From: Coriobacteriia bacterium
GTDB lineage: Bacteria > Actinomycetota > Coriobacteriia > Anaerosomatales > SLCP01
Length of the DNA: 9,289 bases
Assembly (NCBI GenBank): GCA_007125735.1
Contig: SLCP01000049.1
Location: 1 to 9,289, forward strand
Reading direction: 5' to 3'
Below the pieces are notes generated by a model that saw only the letters and a program-made list of their open reading frames with translations, made no database searches and was not told the origin of the DNA. A program made the translations under genes and the position numbers. Below are positions 1 to 6,220 of this stretch, one piece after another (position 1 is the stretch's first letter; each line of letters opens with the position of its first letter).

Positions 1-2
1 AG

Positions 3-878
3 AGCTTCGACGATGAGCTCCTACGCCAGATGGACCGCTACGAGAAGTACGGGAACGGTGTCGAGACGCTCGCTCGGATCCAGTCGGTCGCCGGCGCGTT
101 CCACTCGCTCAATGTCGACATGATCTTCAACTTCCCGTCGCAGACCGAGACGATCCTTCACCGCGATATCGCGATGCTCAAGGAGAGTGGCGCGAACCAG
201 ACTACCTTCTACCCGCTCATGGCCTCGCCGCAGACGCGCGCCGATCTCGCCCGCGCCATCGGTCGCATCGACTTCGCCCGCGAGGCCCGTTACTACCGCC
301 TCATCGCCGACGCCCTGTCTGGCGAGTATGTCCCGACATCGGCGTGGACGTACTCGAGGGATGTCGATGCGATGATCGACGAGTACATCGTGGACTTCGG
401 TGAGTACGTCGGTATCGGCTCGGGCGCCCTGTCGTTCCTCGACGGACGGATGTACGGCAACACGTTCTCTCTCGCCGCGTATCGCGAAGCCATCTCGGCT
501 GGCCGCATGTCGATCGCGAAGGCCGGCCGCCCGTACTCTGTGACCGCACGGCGCCGCTACCGGTTCGTCACCGACCTGTTCGGCCTGCGCCTCGACAAGG
601 AGCGCTTCGAGCGCGACTTCGGCGTGAGCGCCGACCGTGCCCTTGCGGCGGAGCTCGCGTTCATGCGAGCGGCGGGCGGCATCGCGCACGACGACGGCCG
701 CTTCGTGACGCTCACCGAGAAGGGCCGCTATCTGCTCATGGTCATCATGCGTGAGACGCTCGCGACCTCGAACGACCTGCGCGACAAGGCGCGCGCAGCT
801 CTGCCGCTCCACGAGCGGATGCTCCTCCTCGAAGGCGAAGGGTGCGAATCGCCGACGACGCTCCGAGCCGCAGGATAG
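3..878 (+). CDS. HemN-like radical SAM protein, C-terminal part (partial at left edge)
   Basis: The reading frame is open from the first bases of the window, so this is the C-terminal part of a longer protein; 291 codons are visible. The visible sequence begins at SFDDELLRQMDRYEKYGNG, which matches the GVQSF...L...gR segment of the HemN/HemW family, followed by VDMIFNFPSQT, the usual D-[LM]-I-x-x-x-P-x-Q-T stretch of the radical-SAM barrel. Further on come EYVGIGSGALSFLDG and NTFSLAAY, typical of HemN-like proteins, then a HemN_C-type winged-helix end (from about RRYRFVTDLFGL to LTEKGRYLLMVIMRE). The CxxxCxxC cluster motif should lie to the left and cannot be checked. Family members include oxygen-independent coproporphyrinogen III oxidase, the haem chaperone HemW and haem-degrading or methylating relatives, so the exact reaction is not assignable here. 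It lies 63 nt upstream of a hydrogenase protease on the same strand. Confident in the superfamily, not in the reaction. Confidence 0.85.
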   Translation, partial: SFDDELLRQMDRYEKYGNGVETLARIQSVAGAFHSLNVDMIFNFPSQTETILHRDIAMLKESGANQTTFYPLMASPQTRADLARAIGRIDFAREARYYRLIADALSGEYVPTSAWTYSRDVDAMIDEYIVDFGEYVGIGSGALSFLDGRMYGNTFSLAAYREAISAGRMSIAKAGRPYSVTARRRYRFVTDLFGLRLDKERFERDFGVSADRALAAELAFMRAAGGIAHDDGRFVTLTEKGRYLLMVIMRETLATSNDLRDKARAALPLHERMLLLEGEGCESPTTLRAAG

Positions 879-929
879 GCGACCCTGCGGCACTGCGCTA
901 CAGTGGACGGCGTCACTGCGATCGAAGAA

Positions 930-935
930 GAGAGG
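930..935 (+). promoter_or_regulatory. Ribosome binding site that sets the hydrogenase protease start
   Basis: The purine-rich run GAAGAAGAGAGG ends 6 nt before a GTG at 942. This spacing favours GTG 942 over the in-frame GTG at 903, which has no comparable Shine-Dalgarno sequence and would add 13 residues unlike the family's N-terminus. Confidence 0.6.
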
Positions 936-941
936 CTGCCC

Positions 942-1490
942 GTGGCGAAGCGTATCCTGATCCTCGGCATCGGAAACCCGCTCATGACCGACGAAGGCGT
1001 GGGTGTGCGCGTCGCCGAGATCCTCATGTCGAGCTTCGACTTCCCCGACGGCGTGGATGTGGTCGACGCAGGCACCATGGGGCTCGGCATGCTCAACCTG
1101 TTCCGAGGGGTCGACGTCATCATCGTCGTCGACGCGATCGAGGGCACCGGCCACCCGCCCGGCACGGTGCTGAGGCTCTCCCCTGACGACCTCGCTCCCA
1201 ACCAGATCATGCACTCGCTACACGACGTCCGTTTCGTCGACGTGCTGCAAGCTGCGGAGCTCACCGGCATCCGGCCCGAGGCTGAGTGCATCGGCATCCA
1301 GGTCGACAGCATGGAGCAGTGGGTCACCGAGCTCACCCCGGACGTCGAAGCAGCGCTGCCCACAGCCGTCGACGCGGTGCTCACGGTGCTCGGGGAGTAC
1401 GGCGTCACCGCGCTGCCTCGTACCAAAGGGGGCGACGACGCGGCGATCATCGAAGCGATCCGCACCAAGAACGATATGCCCGGCGCGTAA
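942..1490 (+). CDS. [NiFe]-hydrogenase maturation endopeptidase (HyaD/HybD/HycI family)
   Basis: This family removes the C-terminal peptide of the hydrogenase large subunit after nickel insertion, the last step of cytoplasmic active-site assembly. From GTG 942 the product is 182 aa, close to the usual 150-190 aa. It starts directly with the family signature ILGIGNPLMTDEGVGVRV at residues 7-24. The three nickel ligands of E. coli HybD (Glu16, Asp62, His93) line up with Glu18 (TDEG), Asp64 (VVDAIEG) and His94 (HSLHDV). DAGTMGLGML at 42-51 matches the DGGTAGMELL segment of HybD. No hydrogenase structural or hyp gene lies in the window, so the substrate is unknown; a large-subunit gene would be expected elsewhere, possibly to the left. 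The gene is 63 nt after the HemN-like gene and 36 nt before the phosphatase gene, so co-transcription is plausible. Confidence 0.9.
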   Translation: MAKRILILGIGNPLMTDEGVGVRVAEILMSSFDFPDGVDVVDAGTMGLGMLNLFRGVDVIIVVDAIEGTGHPPGTVLRLSPDDLAPNQIMHSLHDVRFVDVLQAAELTGIRPEAECIGIQVDSMEQWVTELTPDVEAALPTAVDAVLTVLGEYGVTALPRTKGGDDAAIIEAIRTKNDMPGA

Positions 1491-1514
1491 GCCACACCCG
1501 GGAAACCGCTGACC

Positions 1515-1521
1515 GAGGAGG
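1515..1521 (+). promoter_or_regulatory. Ribosome binding site of the phosphatase gene
   Basis: GAGGAGG lies 5 nt before the ATG at 1527, a strong Shine-Dalgarno match that supports that start. Confidence 0.7.
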
Positions 1522-1526
1522 ACTCG

Positions 1527-2333
1527 ATGCGAGACGAGCTGGCCGCCGCTGTGGCGGCCGCAGAGGCGGGCGCGGCACGCGTACGTGCCGCCGAGGGAGC
1601 GACGGGGCAGGTCCGCTCGAAATCCTCGGCGACCGACCTCGTGACCGAGACCGACATCGCCGCCGGCGTCGCGGTCTGGGAGGCTATCGTCGCCCACGAT
1701 CCGGCCGCCCGCCTCGTCATCGAAGAAGATGAGGTCCACGACCTCACCGGCGCACCGCGTGGCTCGCTGACGGATTCGGAAGTCTGGTGTGTCGACCCCC
1801 TCGACGGTACGACCTCCTTCGTGCACGGCTTCCCCGCCTACTCGGTCTCCGTAGCGCTTCTGCGCGAGGGCGTGCCGGTGGCGGGCGCGGTCGCCAACGT
1901 CCCGCTCGGTGAGACCGTGGCCGCGGCCACAGGGCTCGGTGCACGGCTCGATGGGACGCAGATCCGCTGCGCGAGCGCGACGCGGCTCGACGAGGCGCTC
2001 CTCATCACCGGGTTCCCCTACGACCGCGGCGCGCTGCTCGACCGGCAACTCGCGGCGCTCACGGCGTTCCTGCGCGCGCCGGTGCACGGCATCCGCCGCG
2101 ACGGGTCCGCCGCCATCGACTGCACGCACGTGGCGACCGGCAGGGCCGACGGCTTCTGGGAGTTCGGCCTCAAGCCGTGGGACACCGCGGCAGGCGTCGT
2201 CATCTGCCGAGAAGCGGGTGCGCACGTGACCGGCATCGACGGCGAGGAGTGGTCGGTCGCCTCGACCGGCATCATCGCTGCGAACCCGGTGTTGCACCCG
2301 CTCATCACTGAGGTAGTGCTCGCGGGCGCGTAG
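1527..2333 (+). CDS. Inositol-monophosphatase family phosphatase
   Basis: The 268-aa product has the full set of metal-site motifs of the IMPase/FBPase/BPNase (SuhB-type) superfamily. These are SSATDLVTETD (33-43) near the N-terminus, an acidic pair Glu66-Glu67, motif 1 WCVDPLDGTTSFVHGFP (87-103) with metal ligands Asp90 and Asp93, and motif 2 KPWDTAAGVVICREAGAHVT (216-235) with Asp219. Members are soluble Mg2+-dependent enzymes that hydrolyse myo-inositol phosphates, sugar bisphosphates, histidinol phosphate or PAP; sequence alone does not choose between them. DGSAAIDCTHVATGRADGFW is the usual stretch before motif 2. The length is typical and nothing looks truncated. The gene ends 31 nt from the convergent hemY/cgoX gene. 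Its place behind a hydrogenase protease gives no obvious functional clue. Confidence 0.9.
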   Translation: MRDELAAAVAAAEAGAARVRAAEGATGQVRSKSSATDLVTETDIAAGVAVWEAIVAHDPAARLVIEEDEVHDLTGAPRGSLTDSEVWCVDPLDGTTSFVHGFPAYSVSVALLREGVPVAGAVANVPLGETVAAATGLGARLDGTQIRCASATRLDEALLITGFPYDRGALLDRQLAALTAFLRAPVHGIRRDGSAAIDCTHVATGRADGFWEFGLKPWDTAAGVVICREAGAHVTGIDGEEWSVASTGIIAANPVLHPLITEVVLAGA

Positions 2334-2363
2334 CCTGGCGCATCCCGGGCCCCGCAGCAGGCT
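2332..2363. terminator. Weak hairpin between convergent genes
   Basis: AGCCTG at 2332-2337 can pair with CAGGCT at 2358-2363, around a GC-rich 20-nt loop. The hairpin sits in the 31-nt gap between the converging phosphatase and hemY/cgoX genes, where a shared terminator would be expected. There is no U-run on either side, so intrinsic termination is doubtful. Confidence 0.25.
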
Positions 2364-2364
2364 C

Positions 2365-3858
2365 CTAGTAGTAGCGCTTCTCCTCGACGGAGTCCTCGGC
2401 CAGCTCGATCCCCCACTCGCCAAGGATCTTGCTCACGCCGGCCTCACCGCCCTCGATGCAGTTAGGGATACCCACGCCACGGTAGGTGGCGCCGCCGAGC
2501 CACAGGCCCGGAATCTCACGCGCTCGGGACTCGATGGTCTCGACGCGGTCGAGGTGCCCGATCGTGTACTGCGGCATGCCAAGGTGCCAGCGGTAGACGC
2601 GGCTGAAGAGCGGATCGCCCTTCACGCCGAGGATGTCGCGCATCTCCGAGAGCACGATCTCGACGAGGCGCTCGTCGCTCTCCTCCATGATCGCCTGGTT
2701 GTGAGGGCCTCCCACGAACCCACGCATGAGCACGCGGCCTTCGGGCGCTCGCCCCGGCCACTTCGTCGACGAGTACGTGGCCGCCATCATCTTGCGATTC
2801 TCGATGACCGGGCAAAGCACGCCGAACGCATCCATGTCGATGCCGATCTCGTCGGCCTTGAACGCTAGCGAGATCGTGGCCGAGGAGGACGACTCGATGC
2901 CGGCGAGCGCGTCGGCGATCGCAGGGTCGACGGTACGCATGAGCGGCTCGGCCGCCCAACCCTCGATCGCGACGATGACGCCGTCTCCCTCGATGCGCTC
3001 CCCGTCCTCAAGCGTGACGACCCAGCGCTCGCCGTCACGCTCGATGGCGCTCGCCGCGATGCCGATGCGCATGCGGTCACGACCCGCGGCGTCGGCCATC
3101 GCGTCGGTCAGGCGCTGCATACCCGAATCGAACGAGGTGAAGAAGGTGCGCGGCTTGGCGCCGGGCTTGGGCGGGTACTTCTTGCGCATCTCCTCTACCT
3201 TCTTGCGTGCGGCGAGGAAGCCTTTGATCATGCCTCCGTACGTCTGCTCCATGTCGAGCAGACGCGGAAACGTGGCGGCGAGACTCATCTTCGCGGGGTC
3301 GGACGCGTGAACGCCGCCCACGAGCGGCTCGGCGAGCCGGTCGAGGCACTCGCGACCCATCCGGCGCGCCACGAAGCTCTCGAGCGTCTCGTCGATGCGC
3401 TCGCCTTCGGGCCACTTCTTTTTGGGGATGAACAGGTCCATGCCCATACGGATCTTGCCGGGCCAGGAGAACAGTCCGGTGGTCGCGAACGGAACGAACT
3501 TGGTCGGCGCGAACATCATCACACCGTCGGGAAGGTCGTGGAGGCGGCCACGGGACAGGATGTGAGTCCGCTTGCGCGAGTCATCGGTAGGCAGCTCTTC
3601 GTCGAAGATGTCGAGTAGCTTCGCGATGCGGTGGACTCCGGGCTTCTCCGTCAGGAAGCAGTCCGATCCGCCGTCGACGACAAACTCGCCAGCACCCTCG
3701 GGATCGGCGACTCTGTCCGTGGTGATCTTGCCGCCGAGGCGCTGGTTCTTCTCGACGAGCGTGAAGGTCACGTCATGGCCTTCATCGGCCGCCCGCTTCA
3801 CCTTGAACGCGGCGCCGAGACCCGCGGCCCCTCCACCGATGACGATGATGTGCTTCAT
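2365..3858 (-). CDS. hemY: Protoporphyrinogen/coproporphyrinogen oxidase (HemY/CgoX type)
   Basis: This is an FAD-dependent, normally O2-using enzyme that removes six electrons from a porphyrinogen. In Gram-positive bacteria on the coproporphyrin route it makes coproporphyrin III (CgoX); elsewhere it makes protoporphyrin IX. From ATG 3858 the product is 497 aa. The start is chosen because KHIIVIGGGAAGLGAA (2-17) is the N-terminal FAD Rossmann motif and GAGGAG lies 5 nt upstream; a longer frame to 3912 adds only unrelated residues. EKNQRLGGKI (36-45) is the second FAD-contact segment. SFVARRMG (161-168) and EPLVGGVHASDP (177-188) are family landmarks. The C-terminal FAD segment GGATYRGVGIPNCIEGG (455-471) is intact. 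It is the third gene of the hemE-hemH-hemY set, 60 nt after hemH. Which porphyrinogen it uses cannot be read from this protein alone. Confidence 0.9.
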   Translation of the reverse strand: MKHIIVIGGGAAGLGAAFKVKRAADEGHDVTFTLVEKNQRLGGKITTDRVADPEGAGEFVVDGGSDCFLTEKPGVHRIAKLLDIFDEELPTDDSRKRTHILSRGRLHDLPDGVMMFAPTKFVPFATTGLFSWPGKIRMGMDLFIPKKKWPEGERIDETLESFVARRMGRECLDRLAEPLVGGVHASDPAKMSLAATFPRLLDMEQTYGGMIKGFLAARKKVEEMRKKYPPKPGAKPRTFFTSFDSGMQRLTDAMADAAGRDRMRIGIAASAIERDGERWVVTLEDGERIEGDGVIVAIEGWAAEPLMRTVDPAIADALAGIESSSSATISLAFKADEIGIDMDAFGVLCPVIENRKMMAATYSSTKWPGRAPEGRVLMRGFVGGPHNQAIMEESDERLVEIVLSEMRDILGVKGDPLFSRVYRWHLGMPQYTIGHLDRVETIESRAREIPGLWLGGATYRGVGIPNCIEGGEAGVSKILGEWGIELAEDSVEEKRYY

Positions 3859-3863
3859 GCAGA

Positions 3864-3869
3864 CTCCTC
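3864..3869 (-). promoter_or_regulatory. Ribosome binding site that sets the hemY/cgoX start
   Basis: GAGGAG on the minus strand lies 5 nt before the ATG at 3858. It supports this start over the upstream in-frame codon at 3912, which overlaps the end of hemH and encodes a non-family extension. Confidence 0.7.
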
Positions 3870-3918
3870 GTGTCCCGTGCCGGACTGCGCACAATCCGGT
3901 TTTCGTTACCAAGTCCCG

Positions 3919-4977
3919 CTACAGACGGCCCTCGACCATCTCCGCGATCGCGTCGAGCAGCAGGGGATCGTCGTCGGGCAGCGCCGAACGAGCGTACTCG
4001 AGGTCCTGCTTGACGAGATAATCGGCTGCCACGACGTCAAGATCGTAGACGGTCTCCATGTTGTCGAGGGCGAAGCCGATCGGACAGAGCGCCACTCCCT
4101 TGAAGCCGCCTGCGACGGCAGCGTCGAGAACGGAATCGAGGTCAGGGCCCAGCCACGGTCCCGGCTTGCGCCCCTTCGACTGGTACGCGAAGACCCACGG
4201 TTGCGGATCTCGGAGGTTGCCCCACGCCTCGATGCCCGGAAGCTGAGGGTCCGATCCGTCGAGCTCGTCTCTCACGGGCATCTGCAATCCCGCGAGGACG
4301 TTGTCGAGCACGCCCATCAACTGGGACACGTAGGAATCGTCCGCCTCCATCTCCGAGAGCGGAAGACTGTGTGCCGTGAGCACAGCGAGCTTGGGTGTGA
4401 CGTCTTTGATCTCGTAGAGCGCGGTCGCGACATGAGCAGCGAGGATCGCCGAGAAGGCGTCCACGGTGTGGAGGAGCGGAGTGTCGACGATCTTCATGTC
4501 GGGCAGCTCTGCGACGGCCTCATCGATGGCCGAGCGTACCGCGCCCGTCGCGATGGCGGACTCGTAGGGCGACAGGGAGACCGTGACCACCGTACGTATC
4601 CCCGCTTCGTACATCATCTTGAGCACGTCACCGATGAAGGGATGCCAGTACCTCATCGCGAACGTGACGGGCACGGCGTGACCTCGCTCGACGAGACGGT
4701 GCTCGAGTCCGACGGCGACAGACTGCGCTATCGACAGCGTCGGCGAACACCCGCCGATGGTCAGGTAGCGCTTCTTCACCTCGTCAACGAGTTCGGAGTC
4801 GGGCTCTCGGCCCATGAGGTTGCACATGAACGGTGCGACCGAATCGAGGCAGTCGGGGCCCCCGTATCCCGTCAGCAAGACAGCGGTGCCCGGCTTCGTC
4901 CCTCCGGCGGTCGCCTCCGCCACGGACACGGGTGCATGCTCTGCCGTTTTGTCACCGCCGTTGTGCGACTCTCCCAT
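3919..4977 (-). CDS. hemH: Ferrochelatase, probably coproporphyrin type
   Basis: It inserts Fe2+ into a porphyrin late in haem synthesis. The product is 352 aa, slightly long because of a roughly 30-residue polar N-terminal tail before the family start at VLLTGYGGP (33-41). Landmarks in order are IGGCSP (74-79), AMRYWHPF (107-114), VSLSPYES (133-140), the catalytic histidine in TAHSLP (201-206, His203), QSKGRKPGPWLGP (266-278), and CPIGFALDNMET (298-309) with the conserved Glu308. Tyr38 aligns with Tyr13 of Bacillus subtilis coproporphyrin ferrochelatase (AYGTP), and HSLP also matches Bacillus; both favour coproporphyrin III as substrate. The ATG lies 2 nt beyond the hemE stop codon (TAACGATG), so translation is probably coupled. 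The N-terminal tail could be partly untranslated if a later start were used. The family is certain; the substrate class is inferred. Confidence 0.92.
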   Translation of the reverse strand: MGESHNGGDKTAEHAPVSVAEATAGGTKPGTAVLLTGYGGPDCLDSVAPFMCNLMGREPDSELVDEVKKRYLTIGGCSPTLSIAQSVAVGLEHRLVERGHAVPVTFAMRYWHPFIGDVLKMMYEAGIRTVVTVSLSPYESAIATGAVRSAIDEAVAELPDMKIVDTPLLHTVDAFSAILAAHVATALYEIKDVTPKLAVLTAHSLPLSEMEADDSYVSQLMGVLDNVLAGLQMPVRDELDGSDPQLPGIEAWGNLRDPQPWVFAYQSKGRKPGPWLGPDLDSVLDAAVAGGFKGVALCPIGFALDNMETVYDLDVVAADYLVKQDLEYARSALPDDDPLLLDAIAEMVEGRL

Positions 4978-4979
4978 CG

Positions 4980-6050
4980 TTACCGCCCACCCCGGATACG
5001 ATCGGAGTGCTCGTGGACGTAGTGGATCATCTTCTTGGCCTTCTCCGGGTCGCTCGTCTTGTGGATTCCGTGGCCGAGGTTGAAGATGTGTCCCGGCCTC
5101 GTACCGACGGCCTCGAGGATCTCTACGACCATACGCTCGAGTTCCTCGTCGGGCGCGAACAGGCCTACCGGATCGATGTTGCCCTGGATGCCGAACTTCG
5201 GGTCGATGACTTCGACGGCCTTCTTCATGTCGATGCGCCAGTCGACTCCGATGATGTCGCCGCCGGCCTTCTGCGCGAGATCGAGCATGGACGTGGCGCC
5301 GTTGGGGAAGTGAATGACCGGCACGCCGTCCGGTGTCACCGCATCACCGTGCGCTTTGACCTCAGCGAGCACGCGCGTCGTGTGCGGAAGCACGTAGCGC
5401 TCGTAGTCCCTCGGCGCGACGTACCCGATCCAGCTGTCGAACAACTGCACGACCTGGGCTCCGGCGTCGATCTGTGCTTTCAGGTACGCGATCGTCGTAT
5501 CGCTGAACTTGGTCATCAGCATGTCCCACGCGGCCGGCTCACCCCACATGAGCGCCTTCGTGTACTCGTAGTCACGGGTGCCGTGACCCTCGATCGCATA
5601 GCTCGCGAGCGTGAACGGTGCGCCAGCGAACCCGATGAGCGGCACCTTGTCGATGAGCTCCCTGCGAAGGATCGTGATGGCCTCCATAACGTATCCGGTC
5701 GCCTCGTACGGATCGGCCACGTTGAGCTTCTCGATATCTTCGACGCTCCGGATCGGGTTGTGGATGACCGGCCCTTCGCCCTTGGCGAACTCGAGGTCGA
5801 GCCCCATCCCCGGGAACGAGACGAGGATGTCCGAGAAGAGGATCGCGGCATCCACGCCGATGAGGTCTACCGGCTGGAGCGTCACCTCGACGGCCAGCTC
5901 CGGAGTGCGGCACATCTCGAGGAACCCGTAATTCTCGCGGATCGCACGGTACTCGGCCATGTACCGGCCGGCTTGCCGCATCATCCAGACAGGAGTGCGC
6001 TCCGTGGGCTCGAGACGAGCGGCGCGCAAGAAGAGGTCGTTGAAGGCCAT
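4980..6050 (-). CDS. hemE: Uroporphyrinogen decarboxylase
   Basis: It removes four carboxyl groups from uroporphyrinogen III to give coproporphyrinogen III, in the cytoplasm and without cofactor. The 356-aa length is typical. The first signature PVWMMRQAGRYMAEYR is at residues 20-35 and contains the substrate-binding Arg25. ILFSDILVSFPGMG (70-83) contains the essential Asp74. The second signature GFAGAPFTLASYAIEG is at 140-155 and contains Tyr151. FDSWIGY (204-210) and NLGHGI (324-329) with His327 complete the active site. The ATG at 6050 has GAAAGGA about 11 nt upstream, a rather long spacing. It is the first gene of the minus-strand hem operon and is preceded by a 170-nt gap from acs that holds tandem 12-nt repeats. 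Confidence 0.96.
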   Translation of the reverse strand: MAFNDLFLRAARLEPTERTPVWMMRQAGRYMAEYRAIRENYGFLEMCRTPELAVEVTLQPVDLIGVDAAILFSDILVSFPGMGLDLEFAKGEGPVIHNPIRSVEDIEKLNVADPYEATGYVMEAITILRRELIDKVPLIGFAGAPFTLASYAIEGHGTRDYEYTKALMWGEPAAWDMLMTKFSDTTIAYLKAQIDAGAQVVQLFDSWIGYVAPRDYERYVLPHTTRVLAEVKAHGDAVTPDGVPVIHFPNGATSMLDLAQKAGGDIIGVDWRIDMKKAVEVIDPKFGIQGNIDPVGLFAPDEELERMVVEILEAVGTRPGHIFNLGHGIHKTSDPEKAKKMIHYVHEHSDRIRGGR

Positions 6051-6077
6051 GGAGGGAATCGTCCTTTCACATCACTG

Positions 6078-6103
6078 GTCGCACGGAAAGTCGCACGAAA
6101 GTC
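6078..6103. repeat. Tandem direct repeat upstream of hemE
   Basis: GTCGCACGGAAA at 6078-6089 is followed directly by GTCGCACGAAA at 6090-6100 and then GTC at 6101-6103. The copies differ by one inserted G, giving a period of 12. The repeat lies 28-53 nt upstream of the hemE ATG, in the region expected to hold the promoter or leader. A regulator-binding role is possible but not shown by sequence. Confidence 0.5.
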
Positions 6104-6155
6104 TACCACGAACCGGGCCTCGGCGGGGCACGTCACCGCGGCCTCGATGAGCCGA

Positions 6156-6189
6156 GCCCCGGGCTCCTCAAGGAGAGGAACTCCGGGGC
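6156..6189 (-). terminator. GC-rich hairpin downstream of acs (possible terminator without U-run)
   Basis: GCCCCGG at 6156-6162 pairs perfectly with CCGGGGC at 6183-6189, and an inner CTCC/GGAG helix (6164-6167 with 6172-6175) can stack inside. It starts about 32 nt after the acs stop codon on the minus strand. No U-tract follows, so classical intrinsic termination is uncertain; it may be an mRNA 3'-end stabiliser or separate acs from the hem operon less strictly. Confidence 0.4.
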
Positions 6190-6220
6190 CCGACGTCGGT
6201 GCTGCAAGACGCCGCTCCTA

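Noticed and set aside
21..2423. Long minus-strand frames (397, 339 and 401 aa) opposite the first three genes
   Set aside because: All lie antisense to genes with catalytic motifs intact and have low-complexity, His/Arg/Asp- or Ser/Thr-rich translations.
3631..5022. 463-aa plus-strand frame opposite hemH and the start of hemY
   Set aside because: It spans the junction of two convincing minus-strand genes and shows no domain of its own.
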